Shown: positions 1-7,881 of the stretch, piece after piece
Layout: each line of letters starts with the position of its first letter
Position numbering within the stretch: position 1 is the first letter of the stretch
DNA from: an uncultured Mediterranea sp.
GTDB taxonomy: Bacteria > Bacteroidota > Bacteroidia > Bacteroidales > Bacteroidaceae
DNA: 27,740 nucleotides
Direction of reading: 5' to 3'
Assembly: GCA_946007445.1 (NCBI GenBank)
Contig: CAMGAL010000004.1
Coordinates: 1 to 27,740, forward strand
Notes under the pieces: generated by a model
What the model was told of the DNA's origin: nothing
Seen by the model: only the letters and a program-made list of their open reading frames with translations
Databases searched by the model: none
Translations under genes and position numbers: made by a program

Positions 1-1246
1 TGAATGTATGTTGGGGGAGTTCCTTCAGGTTGTCAGGGAGTCTGACACTCGTGAGATTGGTACATCCGTAGAACATTTCTGCAGTCATTTTACCCACATT
101 CCGGGGAAGCGTAACGCTCTGAAGAGCGGTGCAACGCTGGAAGCAGCCAGACAGCTCATCCATCCGGTCGCCCTCGAAGACTACCTTCTTGAGATTCTTG
201 CAATCGGCAAAGGCTGCGCCACTAATGATTTTCACCGATGAGGGAATCACCACCTCGCTGATGCCGGAGCGCATGAATGTGCGGAAACGTATCTCTTCCA
301 ATGTGGCTGGCAGTTTGATGGATTTGATGTTCTTACCCATGAACAGATTTGCACGCATATCCTTCACAGGGAATCGTCTGCCCTTGTAATTGATGTAATC
401 CGGCATCACCACGTCTTTACCTCTGACAGCCATTTCTACGACTTCAGAAGCAAATGCGGCACCTTTATTCAAGTGTATGATATAGGTGATGCCATCGATA
501 TCGATGTGTGCTCCGGTTGGTCCCTCATTCTTGACAGTTCCGGTCTGACCTGAAGTGGTCGTGGAGACGGTTGACTTTTTTGCCTCCTGTACGACGGTGA
601 ACTTCGCTTTATGAGCGTTTTCCAAGCCTCCGTGTTTCTCGAAATATTCCACAGTCTTCGATTCGAGATACTTCTTGAGCGGCGCAATAGACGAACGTAT
701 CGTGCTTTTGTAGTGATCATTCTTCAATGCATTACAGAGATCATCTTTCGCTTCGTCCAGCATGACGCCATGATTCATGCCATCATCCTCATAGAAATTC
801 TCATACTCATCCTTGACCGCAGTGAAGAAATTCACCATAGCATCCAATGCCTTACAACGAGCCTCTAACTCCCCTCGAATGTTGAAGAATCCAAAAGCAG
901 CAGGGGAAATAGCCGTGAGGTATTGGGTTTCCATACACTCATCGAGCATCTTGAAGGCTTTCACAAGACTTGCGTTGTCGTACTCCACCTCGGCTGGACG
1001 AGCATTCATCCAGTCCGGCTGCTTGGTAAGATCGTGCGGAGGTTTGGACAGTGTATGCTGCTTTGTGCCCCAGGTAGGATCACAAGGATATCCCAAGGGT
1101 GCAAACAGAGCCGTATGGTCCTTCGGAAACGGGAGTGTACGGGAACCGGCGGACGAAGAACTTTTACCAGAAAAAGACTGGGCAGATACGTCTGTAGTAC
1201 TAACCACAAGGCCCATCAAACACAATAAAATAACATGAATTTTCAT
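1..1246 (-). CDS. BspA-like leucine-rich-repeat secreted protein (partial, C-terminus outside window)
   Basis: An open frame runs from an ATG at 1246 leftwards off the window edge, giving about 415 residues without a stop. The start is followed by a clear signal peptide (MKIHVILLCLMGLVVS, likely cleaved after VSA before Gln). Residues ~25-230 are a charged, mostly helical-looking region that I do not recognise. From about residue 260 there are BspA/LRR_5-type repeats of about 23 residues, seen as recurring patterns such as IKSIKLPATLEEI, ISEVVIPSSVKII, LQSVTLPRNVGKM and LTSVRLPDNLKEL, each followed by F-x(2)-C. Such proteins in Bacteroidetes are usually surface-exposed or periplasmic and bind proteins or host matrix; the specific ligand is unknown. 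A weak -7 element lies about 45 nt upstream. The gene is divergent from the methyltransferase operon and not part of it. Family confidence is good; function is open. Confidence 0.85.
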   Translation of the reverse strand, partial: MKIHVILLCLMGLVVSTTDVSAQSFSGKSSSSAGSRTLPFPKDHTALFAPLGYPCDPTWGTKQHTLSKPPHDLTKQPDWMNARPAEVEYDNASLVKAFKMLDECMETQYLTAISPAAFGFFNIRGELEARCKALDAMVNFFTAVKDEYENFYEDDGMNHGVMLDEAKDDLCNALKNDHYKSTIRSSIAPLKKYLESKTVEYFEKHGGLENAHKAKFTVVQEAKKSTVSTTTSGQTGTVKNEGPTGAHIDIDGITYIIHLNKGAAFASEVVEMAVRGKDVVMPDYINYKGRRFPVKDMRANLFMGKNIKSIKLPATLEEIRFRTFMRSGISEVVIPSSVKIISGAAFADCKNLKKVVFEGDRMDELSGCFQRCTALQSVTLPRNVGKMTAEMFYGCTNLTSVRLPDNLKELPQHTF

Positions 1247-1292
1247 ACGTAAAATATTTAAAATTATTATTTTCCCCTTTGATTACCGAGGA

Positions 1293-1300
1293 TAAAGTTA
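1293..1300 (-). promoter_or_regulatory. Possible -7 promoter element for the LRR protein gene
   Basis: The minus strand reads TAACTTTA here, one base off the Bacteroidetes TAnnTTTG consensus, about 47 nt upstream of the LRR gene ATG. I see no convincing TTTG at the -33 position, so this is a weak call. Confidence 0.35.
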
Positions 1301-1326
1301 CAGAAATTCTCTGTATGACAGATGAA

Positions 1327-1389
1327 TTTCGTGAGAAATTGATGAGGAAATAGCAAATCATGCACTCACATAGTGCATTTTCGTGAGTG
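1327..1389. other. Direct repeat and two competing inverted repeats between divergent promoters
   Basis: TTTCGTGAG occurs twice (1327-1335 and 1379-1387). Between and across the copies are two perfect 7-bp inverted repeats that share bases: ATGCACT/AGTGCAT (1360-1366 with 1372-1378) and CACTCAC/GTGAGTG (1363-1369 with 1383-1389). They cannot form together. The element sits upstream of both divergent promoters, so a shared operator is the simplest reading, but no regulator is identified. Confidence 0.4.
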
Positions 1390-1472
1390 GACACCCCAGC
1401 CGCAGGGAAAAGCATAGGGGATGAAATCGTTAAACAATCCTAACTATTACCCCTTGATTCGCATTTTATTCC

Positions 1473-1480
1473 TACTTTTG
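1473..1480 (+). promoter_or_regulatory. -7 promoter element of the methyltransferase-ftsX-uppP-truB-queA-folK operon
   Basis: TACTTTTG matches TAnnTTTG exactly and lies 27 nt before the ATG at 1508, giving a short leader. A TTG at 1454-1456 is closer than the usual -33 spacing, so only the -7 box is confidently seen. No other such box is evident between the genes as far as folK. Confidence 0.65.
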
Positions 1481-1507
1481 CACCAATTTTAGGTGTAGTG
1501 TGCAGGA

Positions 1508-2443
1508 ATGGATAGAGTGAAGACAACGGAGTGCCCCTTGTGTGGAGCCAAGCAGACAGAGCATGTGTGGACATGCACAGACAGGTATGCCTCGGGCGAG
1601 GAGTTTGAGGTGAGCGGCTGCCGGAATTGCGGATTCCGCTTCACGCAAGATGTACCTGCCCCGCAGGAGATAGGCCGATACTACGAAACCCCCGACTACA
1701 TATCGCACAGCGACACGAGGCAAGGCTTGATGAACCGCCTCTACCACTGGGTGCGCAGCTACATGCTGGGACGCAAGGCCCGGCTGGTGATACGTACCAC
1801 CGGACGAAAAAAGGGACGCCTCCTGGACATCGGGACAGGCACGGGCTATTTCCCCCACATCATGCAGCAACGGGGCTGGCAGGTGGAGGCTGTGGAGCAG
1901 AGCCAGCAGGCACGCGACTTTGCCCGCCGGCACTTCGGACTGGAGGTGAAGCCGGCCGACACGTGGCAGGCCCTCGCGGCCGGCAGCTTCGACGCGGTGA
2001 CGTTGTGGCACGTGCTGGAACATCTGCCTCAGCTCGATAAGGTGGGACTGCAACTGCGCCGGCTGCTGACACCCGAGGGACGGCTGATAGTGGCCGTGCC
2101 CAACTGCAGCAGCTACGATGCGCGGCACTATGGTGCCGACTGGGCTGCCTACGACGTGCCCCGTCACCTGTGGCACTTCACTCCCGACACCATGGCCGCA
2201 TGGGCCCGCAAGCAGGGCCTGCAGCTGGTGGAGATGCACCCCATGCCGATGGATGCCTTCTATGTATCGATGCTGACCGAGAAGGAGCTGGGCCACAAAG
2301 CTGGCTTCCTGAAGGGAGCCTGGACGGGACTGAAGGCGTGGGTGGCCTGCATCGGCCACGCCGAACGGAGCAGTTCGCTCATCTATGTCTTGAAGGCAGA
2401 CCCCACTACCCCACCCCTTGACACTAACACGGAACGACTATGA
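1508..2443 (+). CDS. Zinc-ribbon class I SAM-dependent methyltransferase
   Basis: 311 residues. The N-terminus holds a zinc-ribbon-like knuckle pair, CPLCG near residue 11 and CRNCGFRF near residue 37, as in many Methyltransf_23 proteins. The SAM-binding motif I LLDIGTGTGYFPH is at about residues 105-117, followed by the acidic end of strand 2 (VEAVEQS) and the motif DAVTLWHVLEHLPQ (about 162-175), typical of Rossmann-fold methyltransferases. The substrate cannot be read from the sequence. The stop codon overlaps the ftsX start (ATGA, 4 bp), so the gene is translationally coupled to ftsX and heads the operon. The ATG at 1508 is chosen because it directly precedes the zinc knuckle and lies 27 nt after the -7 box. 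Confidence 0.88.
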   Translation: MDRVKTTECPLCGAKQTEHVWTCTDRYASGEEFEVSGCRNCGFRFTQDVPAPQEIGRYYETPDYISHSDTRQGLMNRLYHWVRSYMLGRKARLVIRTTGRKKGRLLDIGTGTGYFPHIMQQRGWQVEAVEQSQQARDFARRHFGLEVKPADTWQALAAGSFDAVTLWHVLEHLPQLDKVGLQLRRLLTPEGRLIVAVPNCSSYDARHYGADWAAYDVPRHLWHFTPDTMAAWARKQGLQLVEMHPMPMDAFYVSMLTEKELGHKAGFLKGAWTGLKAWVACIGHAERSSSLIYVLKADPTTPPLDTNTERL

Positions 2444-3312
2444 GCAAGAAATCATCGACATTCTTCCCCGGCATACAGAGCCTAACGGCAGGCATCAGCA
2501 CCACCATGGTCTTGCTGCTGCTGGGACTGGTGGCTTTCGGCCTGCTGACGGCCCGAGGGCTGGCTACCCACGTGCGCGAGAACCTGACGTTTGCCATCAT
2601 CGTGAGCGACGATGCCCGCGAGGCCGACATTCTGAAGATGAAGCGCCGGCTGGAGGGTGAACCTTTCGTGAAGGAGGCTGCCTACATCTCCAAGAAAGAT
2701 GCCTTGAAGGAGCACACCGAGGCCATGGGCACCGACCCGCAGGAGTTCCTGGGCTACAACCCCTTCAAGGCCAGTATAGAAATCAAGCTGAAAGCCGACT
2801 ATGCCAATGCCGACAGCATAGCTTGGATAGAGGAGAAAATCAAGCAACGCACCAACATCCAGGAGGTGCTCTACCAACGCGAACTGGTGGACGCCATGAA
2901 CCGCAACATCCGCACTATCAGCCTGGCCCTGCTGGAGCTGGCTGCCGTGCTGACACTGATATCGTTTACCCTGATCAACATCACCATACGGCTCACCATC
3001 TATGCCAAGCGGTTTGCCATACACACCATGACGCTGGTGGGTGCCAGCTGGAGCTTCATCCGTCGCCCCTTCCTGGCACACAACTTCTGGATTGGGGTCT
3101 GCTCGGCCCTCGTGGCCGATGCCCTGCTATGGTGTGCTGCCTACTGGGTAGTGCAGCAAGAGCCCGACCTGACGGAGATAGTGACCACACACGTCATGTT
3201 GCTGGTGTCGGCCTTCGTGCTGCTGATGGGTGTGCTTATCACCACGCTGTGTGCCCTCTTCTCCATCAACCGCTTCTTGCGGATGAAAGCCGGCACGCTA
3301 TACAATATATAA
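2440..3312 (+). CDS. ftsX: Cell division protein FtsX (permease-like)
   Basis: 290 residues, usual FtsX size. One TM helix near the N-terminus (about 20-42), then a periplasmic domain (about 43-165) with the typical VKEAAYISKKDALKEH segment, then three TM helices (about 170-195, 215-240, 250-275) forming the FtsX permease domain. FtsX works with the ATPase FtsE to link division to peptidoglycan hydrolase activation; ftsE is not in this window. The start overlaps the upstream methyltransferase stop. A 31-nt gap precedes the DUF3098 gene. The Bacteroidetes location of ftsX away from ftsE is usual in my experience, so this is not an anomaly. Confidence 0.93.
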   Translation: MSKKSSTFFPGIQSLTAGISTTMVLLLLGLVAFGLLTARGLATHVRENLTFAIIVSDDAREADILKMKRRLEGEPFVKEAAYISKKDALKEHTEAMGTDPQEFLGYNPFKASIEIKLKADYANADSIAWIEEKIKQRTNIQEVLYQRELVDAMNRNIRTISLALLELAAVLTLISFTLINITIRLTIYAKRFAIHTMTLVGASWSFIRRPFLAHNFWIGVCSALVADALLWCAAYWVVQQEPDLTEIVTTHVMLLVSAFVLLMGVLITTLCALFSINRFLRMKAGTLYNI

Positions 3313-3343
3313 TGAAATATGAATAATTAATAATCAGATAGTT

Positions 3344-3568
3344 ATGAGCAAAGAGAAATTCGCTTTCGACAAAAGCAACTTCCTATGGATAGGCATCGGG
3401 ATGGCTGTGGTCATCATCGGCTTCTTGTTGATGACGGGACCTTCGTCCACACCCGACCACTTCGAACCGGACATCTTCAGCGCACGTCGCATCAAGGTGG
3501 CTCCGCTGGTGTGTCTGGCAGGATTCATCGCCATCGGCTACGGAGTGATGAGAAAGAGTAAGAAATAA
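3344..3568 (+). CDS. DUF3098 small membrane protein
   Basis: 74 residues with two TM helices (about 14-30 and 48-66) joined by a short loop containing PDHFEPDIFSARRIKVAP. This loop, especially FSxRRIxVAP, is the hallmark of DUF3098, a Bacteroidetes family that sits between ftsX and uppP. The role is unknown; the conserved position suggests an envelope or division function (inference). The start ATG is preceded by AT-rich sequence without a Shine-Dalgarno. Confidence 0.88.
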   Translation: MSKEKFAFDKSNFLWIGIGMAVVIIGFLLMTGPSSTPDHFEPDIFSARRIKVAPLVCLAGFIAIGYGVMRKSKK

Positions 3569-3571
3569 AAG

Positions 3572-3617
3572 AAAAAACTTACAAACTCAAAAACTTATAA
3601 ACTTAAAAACTTAAAAG
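3572..3617. repeat. AACTTA-type low-complexity leader repeat before uppP
   Basis: A run of imperfect repeats built on AAACTTA/AACTCA fills the gap between the DUF3098 gene and uppP. It contains the 14-mer AACTCAAAAACTTA (3584-3597), which also occurs in the leader of the SPFH gene at 26343-26356. Confidence 0.6.
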
Positions 3618-3620
3618 ACA

Positions 3621-4412
3621 TTGGATTGGATTGAAGCATTGGTCCTGGGCCTCGTGCAGGGACTTACAGAATACTTGCCCGTGAGCAGTAGCGGGCACTT
3701 GGCCATCGGCTCTGCCCTCTTCGGCGTGGAGGGGGAAGAAAATCTGGCCTTCACCATCGTGGTACATGTGGCCACAGTACTGAGCACGCTCGTGGTGCTG
3801 TGGAAAGAGATTGCCTGGATATTCAGCGGACTGGCTGAACGGAGGCTGAACAGCGAGACCCGCTACGTTGGCAAAATACTGGTCTCCATGATACCCATCT
3901 GCATCGTGCGCGTATTCTTCAAAGATCAGGTGGCTCAAATCTTCGGGTCGGGACTGACCGTGGTGGGTTGCTGCCTGCTGGTCACCGCTATCCTGCTGGC
4001 CTTCAGCAGCTACTACAAGCCCCGGCAGAAGGCCGACATCTCTCCGCGCGATGCTTTCGTCATCGGCTTGGCACAAGCTTGCGCCGTGCTGCCCGGCCTG
4101 TCGCGTTCGGGCAGTACCATTGCTACCGGCCTGCTGCTGGGTAACGATAAGTCACGGCTGGCGCAGTTCTCCTTCCTGATGGTCATTCCCCCCATTCTGG
4201 GAGAAGCCTTGCTGGACGGCATGAAGCTGATGAAGGGCGAAGCCATAGCAGGCGACATCCCCCTGCTCTCGCTGTTGGTAGGCTTTCTGGCAGCCTTCGT
4301 TTCCGGCTGTCTGGCCTGCAAGTGGATGATAGGCATCGTGAAGCGTGGCAAGCTGCTCTATTTCGCCATCTACTGCGCCCTGGTAGGTGCAGCCGTACTC
4401 ATACTGAACTGA
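3621..4412 (+). CDS. uppP: Undecaprenyl-diphosphatase UppP (BacA)
   Basis: 263 residues, normal for the family. It dephosphorylates undecaprenyl diphosphate to recycle the lipid carrier for peptidoglycan and surface polysaccharide synthesis, in the inner membrane. Family signatures are clear: the N-terminal [14 protein letters not shown] (catalytic Glu and Ser-rich loop, residues ~14-27) and the second conserved loop [14 protein letters not shown] (about 154-167). About seven or eight hydrophobic helices are visible. The start is a TTG at 3621 directly giving [10 protein letters not shown]; no in-frame ATG precedes the conserved N-terminus. The gene follows DUF3098 by 52 nt and precedes truB by 26 nt. 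Confidence 0.95.
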   Translation: MDWIEALVLGLVQGLTEYLPVSSSGHLAIGSALFGVEGEENLAFTIVVHVATVLSTLVVLWKEIAWIFSGLAERRLNSETRYVGKILVSMIPICIVRVFFKDQVAQIFGSGLTVVGCCLLVTAILLAFSSYYKPRQKADISPRDAFVIGLAQACAVLPGLSRSGSTIATGLLLGNDKSRLAQFSFLMVIPPILGEALLDGMKLMKGEAIAGDIPLLSLLVGFLAAFVSGCLACKWMIGIVKRGKLLYFAIYCALVGAAVLILN

Positions 4413-4438
4413 CCATTTATTCCTAATTCATTATTGCT

Positions 4439-5161
4439 TTGGATTTCATCGAAGGAGAAGTACTATACTTCAATAAACCACTGGGATGGACCTCGTTCAA
4501 GGTCGTAGGACATGCCCGATACCACATCTGCCGCTGCCTGGGTGTGAAGAAGCTCAAGGTGGGTCATGCCGGTACGCTCGACCCTTTGGCCACCGGCGTC
4601 ATGATAGTTTGCACCGGACGGGCCACGAAGCGCATTGAGGAGTTTCAGGCTCACACCAAAGAGTATGTGGCCACCATCCGACTGGGAGCCACCACCCCCA
4701 GCTACGACTTGGAGCATGAGGTGGATGCCACCTACCCCACCGAGCACATCACCCGAGAGCTGGTGGAGGAGACGCTGACGCGCTTTGTGGGACGCATCGA
4801 GCAGGTGCCGCCTGCCTTCTCGGCCTGCATGGTGGACGGCAAGCGTGCCTACGAACTGGCCCGCCAAGGCCAGGAGGTAGAACTGAAAGCCAAAGTACTG
4901 GTCATCGACGAGATAGAGCTGCTGGAGTGCAACCTTGACGTGCCCGAAATCAAGATTCGCGTGGTGTGCAGCAAAGGGACTTACATCCGGGCCCTGGCAC
5001 GCGACATCGGCGAAGCCTTGGGCAGCGGAGCACACCTCACGGCCCTGCAACGCACCCGCGTAGGCGAAGTCCGCATTGAGCAGTGCCTCAATCCCTTGGA
5101 TTTCCGTGAGTGGATAGATGAAAAAATGAACGAGATAAAACAAGAGATAAAAACTCAATAA
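4439..5161 (+). CDS. truB: tRNA pseudouridine(55) synthase TruB
   Basis: 240 residues. Converts U55 of the T-loop of tRNAs to pseudouridine. The catalytic motif GHAGTLDPLATG places the nucleophilic Asp at residue 48, as in the E. coli enzyme. Other family marks are VPPAFSACMVDGKRAYELAR (about 122-141) and CSKGTYIRALARDIG (about 181-195). The protein is shorter than E. coli TruB (about 314), missing most of the C-terminal PUA region, which is common in this order. As for uppP, the best start is a TTG (4439), since the conserved N-terminus begins immediately. The gap to queA is 15 nt. Confidence 0.95.
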   Translation: MDFIEGEVLYFNKPLGWTSFKVVGHARYHICRCLGVKKLKVGHAGTLDPLATGVMIVCTGRATKRIEEFQAHTKEYVATIRLGATTPSYDLEHEVDATYPTEHITRELVEETLTRFVGRIEQVPPAFSACMVDGKRAYELARQGQEVELKAKVLVIDEIELLECNLDVPEIKIRVVCSKGTYIRALARDIGEALGSGAHLTALQRTRVGEVRIEQCLNPLDFREWIDEKMNEIKQEIKTQ

Positions 5162-5176
5162 AAATCAATATACGGT

Positions 5177-6241
5177 ATGAAACTGTCGCAATTCAAATTC
5201 AAGCTTCCCGAGGACCGCATAGCCATGCATCCTGCTCCCTACAGAGACGAGTCGCGCCTGATGGTGCTGCACCGCAAGACCGGTGAAATAGAACATCGTA
5301 TCTTCAAGGACATTCTGGAGTACTTCGACGACAAGGATGTCTTTGTATTCAACGACACCAAGGTCTTCCCTGCCCGACTCTATGGCAACAAGGAGAAGAC
5401 GGGCGCCCGCATCGAGGTGTTCCTGCTGCGTGAGCTCAATGCCGACCAGCATCTGTGGGACGTACTGGTAGACCCTGCCCGCAAGATTCGCATCGGCAAC
5501 AAACTGTACTTTGGCGAAGACGACTCCATGGTGGCCGAGGTGATAGACAATACCACCTCACGTGGACGTACGCTGCGCTTCCTCTACGATGGCGAAGAGT
5601 CGCACGACGAGTTCAAGCGCCAACTCTATGCCCTGGGCGAGACTCCCCTGCCCCGTGCCATCATCAACCGTCCCGTAGAGCCTGAAGATGCAGAGCGATT
5701 CCAGAGCATCTTTGCCCGCAACGAGGGAGCCGTGACGGCACCCACCGCCAGCCTCCACTTCAGCCGCGAACTGATGAAGCGTATGGAAATCAAGGGCATA
5801 GACTTTGCTTTCGTCACACTGCACGCCGGATTGGGCAACTTCCGCGACATCGATGTGGAAGACCTCACCAAGCACAAGACAGACTCAGAACAGATGATTG
5901 TCAACGAAGAAGCCGTGGGCATCGTAAACCGTGCCAAGGACGAGAACCGACAGGTATGTGCCGTAGGCACTACCGTGATGCGTGCCATCGAAAGTACTGT
6001 GAGCACCGACGGACACCTGAAGACCTACGACGGCTGGACCAACAAGTTCATCTTCCCGCCCTACGACTTCACCGTGGCCAATGCCATGGTCAGCAATTTC
6101 CACATGCCGCTCTCCACACTGCTCATGATAGTGGCTGCCTTTGGTGGCTATGAGCAGGTGATGAACGCCTACGACGTGGCTCTGCAGGAAGGCTATCGCT
6201 TCGGCACCTACGGTGATGCCATGTTGATAACCGACCGATGA
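5177..6241 (+). CDS. queA: S-adenosylmethionine:tRNA ribosyltransferase-isomerase QueA
   Basis: 354 residues, full length. Transfers and isomerises the ribosyl part of SAM onto 7-aminomethyl-7-deazaguanine in tRNA, giving epoxyqueuosine. Visible family segments: [16 protein letters not shown] near residue 60, TAPTASLHF near 190, [14 protein letters not shown] near 212, and [20 protein letters not shown] followed by [14 protein letters not shown] near the C-terminus. Placement after truB groups two tRNA modification genes. The stop codon overlaps the folK start (ATGA). Confidence 0.96.
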   Translation: MKLSQFKFKLPEDRIAMHPAPYRDESRLMVLHRKTGEIEHRIFKDILEYFDDKDVFVFNDTKVFPARLYGNKEKTGARIEVFLLRELNADQHLWDVLVDPARKIRIGNKLYFGEDDSMVAEVIDNTTSRGRTLRFLYDGEESHDEFKRQLYALGETPLPRAIINRPVEPEDAERFQSIFARNEGAVTAPTASLHFSRELMKRMEIKGIDFAFVTLHAGLGNFRDIDVEDLTKHKTDSEQMIVNEEAVGIVNRAKDENRQVCAVGTTVMRAIESTVSTDGHLKTYDGWTNKFIFPPYDFTVANAMVSNFHMPLSTLLMIVAAFGGYEQVMNAYDVALQEGYRFGTYGDAMLITDR

Positions 6242-6660
6242 AGATGCGGCTCTACCTCTCACTCGGTACTAATCTCGGCGATAAGGAACAGAATCTGCGC
6301 CGGGCCTTGGAACTGATTGAACAAAGGGTGGGGCAGGTGAAGGCCTGCTCCACCTTTATAGCGACCGAACCCTGGGGATTCCGGTCAGACAACAGCTTTC
6401 TGAACGCTGCCTGCCGGGTGGAAACCTCTCTGACTCCTCTGCAAGTCCTGGAGGAAACCCAAGCCATAGAACGTGAGATGGGACGTACACAGAAGAGTAG
6501 CAAGGGCATATACCACGACCGACTCATCGACATCGACTTGCTTATGGCCTTCGATGCCGACGGTCGGCCCATAGAGGTGGACTCGCCCCGACTGAAGCTG
6601 CCTCACCCCCTGATGCAGGAGCGCGACTTCGTGATGCGCCCCTTGCGGGAGATTCTTTAG
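6238..6660 (+). CDS. folK: 2-amino-4-hydroxy-6-hydroxymethyldihydropteridine pyrophosphokinase FolK
   Basis: 140 residues. Transfers pyrophosphate from ATP to 6-hydroxymethyl-7,8-dihydropterin in folate synthesis. Motifs: N-terminal [16 protein letters not shown], then the central RLIDIDLL with its two magnesium-binding Asp residues, then [16 protein letters not shown] near the C-terminus. The gene is slightly shorter than the E. coli enzyme (159). The start is translationally coupled to queA by a 4-bp overlap. The TAG stop (6658-6660) overlaps the stop of the convergent gene on the other strand, so the plus operon ends with no intergenic space. Confidence 0.95.
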   Translation: MKMRLYLSLGTNLGDKEQNLRRALELIEQRVGQVKACSTFIATEPWGFRSDNSFLNAACRVETSLTPLQVLEETQAIEREMGRTQKSSKGIYHDRLIDIDLLMAFDADGRPIEVDSPRLKLPHPLMQERDFVMRPLREIL

Positions 6661-7259
6661 TTGTCAGCCTCCAGTTCGTGGATGTTGCGCAAGAGGTTGT
6701 CCCAGTGGCGACTGGTCCGGACAAACTTATAGACACCGATGGGTACACCAACCAGCAGACCTACGGCAATGCCCCACCAGACGTACTGCATGTGTTCAGG
6801 ATCTTTGTGTAGCGACAAGTCGTAGCAGAAGAGCATCAACCATACCATGGCAGCCAGGAGGTCGAAAAAGCGCAAGTAGCAGTAGAGGCGATGCGCCTTC
6901 ACCACATGTTGACGCGTCTCCACCAGGTTTTTATGAATGTACCACTCTTTGGCATGTAGCAACCGGCGAATGTAGATGTTGCAACATACCACATGGCCCA
7001 TCAGCACCAGCAGAAAGAGGCTGACCCACCAGGAGGAGCCCATATTGATCATGTTGATAAGGATAAAAGGGGTCAGAATGAGCGGCATTCGTATGTTGCG
7101 CCACATCTCTGCATCCACCTTGTCCATGTATTTGTGAACCTGGTGCATGTGGACCTCCATTTCGTTATCGAGTTTACGGTTGAGAATCTCCAGTTGCTGG
7201 CGCATCTGCTCCAGCTCTTGCGTGATTTGTTCGTTATTGTTCTCCATATTCTTGTTCAT
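6657..7259 (-). CDS. Coiled-coil, four-TM membrane protein downstream of an ECF sigma factor
   Basis: 200 residues, not assigned to a named family. Residues ~9-50 form a charged heptad-rich coiled coil (EQMRQQLEILNRKL). Four hydrophobic segments follow at about 58-73, 76-97, 130-147 and 158-178, with a short acidic tail. The start ATG at 7259 lies 3 nt after the sigma-factor stop, so the two are surely co-transcribed and probably translationally coupled. Position and topology (soluble N-terminus, membrane body) fit a membrane-bound partner or anti-sigma factor, but there is no zinc-binding ZAS motif or FecR domain, so this is inference only. An alternative start is the Met at residue 5. Confidence 0.75.
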   Translation of the reverse strand: MNKNMENNNEQITQELEQMRQQLEILNRKLDNEMEVHMHQVHKYMDKVDAEMWRNIRMPLILTPFILINMINMGSSWWVSLFLLVLMGHVVCCNIYIRRLLHAKEWYIHKNLVETRQHVVKAHRLYCYLRFFDLLAAMVWLMLFCYDLSLHKDPEHMQYVWWGIAVGLLVGVPIGVYKFVRTSRHWDNLLRNIHELEADN

Positions 7260-7262
7260 TAG

Positions 7263-7739
7263 TTAGTCAGACATACGTTTCAGCTCCTCCTTGATGCGGT
7301 AGAGTCGGACAGATACATTCTTCACACTGATGCCCACAATAGCTGCTATTTCGTCGTAACTGAGGCTCTCGAGCCACAACAGCACGATGGCTCTGTCGAA
7401 GGGTTTCAGTCGGTAAATACGGCTATAGAGCTGCTTGATTTGGCGGTCATCTTCGCTGCGGGCCTCGCGGAATAGGTCCATGTCGGTCAGCGGTTCGTTC
7501 CGTTGACTCTTGCGACGACGTTCGGCAGAGAGACAGGTATTGAGGCTTACCCGCCATATCCAGCTCTTCAGACTGCTCTGTTCGCGAAACTCCTTGAGCC
7601 CTTTCCATATATTGATGAGCGACTGTTGGAAGAGGTCGTTCACCTCATCGGTGTCGGAGGAAAACATAAAGCAGACCGTATAGATGGTGCTCTTGTATTC
7701 CCTCACCAACTGAGTAAATTGTGAATCTGATGTATCCAT
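7263..7739 (-). CDS. ECF-type RNA polymerase sigma-70 factor
   Basis: 158 residues. Region 2 is seen at about residues 9-75: YKSTIYTVCFMFSSDTDEV, then DLFQQSLINIWKGL and the promoter-melting LKSWIWRVSLNTC. Region 4 is at about 105-155, with the helix-turn-helix LSYDEIAAIVGIS followed by VKNVSVRLYRIKEEL. There is no region 1 or 3, as expected for an ECF factor. It recruits core RNA polymerase to a dedicated promoter set. The gene is first in a two-gene unit with the coiled-coil membrane protein. No SusC/SusD or FecR gene is adjacent, so this is not the polysaccharide-utilisation type of sigma/anti-sigma arrangement. Confidence 0.93.
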   Translation of the reverse strand: MDTSDSQFTQLVREYKSTIYTVCFMFSSDTDEVNDLFQQSLINIWKGLKEFREQSSLKSWIWRVSLNTCLSAERRRKSQRNEPLTDMDLFREARSEDDRQIKQLYSRIYRLKPFDRAIVLLWLESLSYDEIAAIVGISVKNVSVRLYRIKEELKRMSD

Positions 7740-7815
7740 GAGGTTGTTTTTGATGTTTTTACCTATTAGACACCGGATGAATAAGGAAAACTACAGAATC
7801 AAAAGAAAAAATGAA

Positions 7816-7835
7816 GGCGGACACGCAGGTCCGCC
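7816..7835. terminator. REP-like hairpin, probable uxuA terminator
   Basis: Perfect 7-bp stem GGCGGAC/GTCCGCC with a 6-nt loop. Read on the minus strand, downstream of uxuA, the hairpin is followed by a T-rich run (TTCATTTTTTC), as in an intrinsic terminator. The same GAC-N6-GTC core with flanking G/C arms recurs at 27245-27262 and 27289-27310, so this is also a member of a dispersed palindrome family. Confidence 0.6.
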
Positions 7836-7881
7836 CCTTTAGATATAGTCATTGGAAGTCATCATGACAACCTGTACGCCC

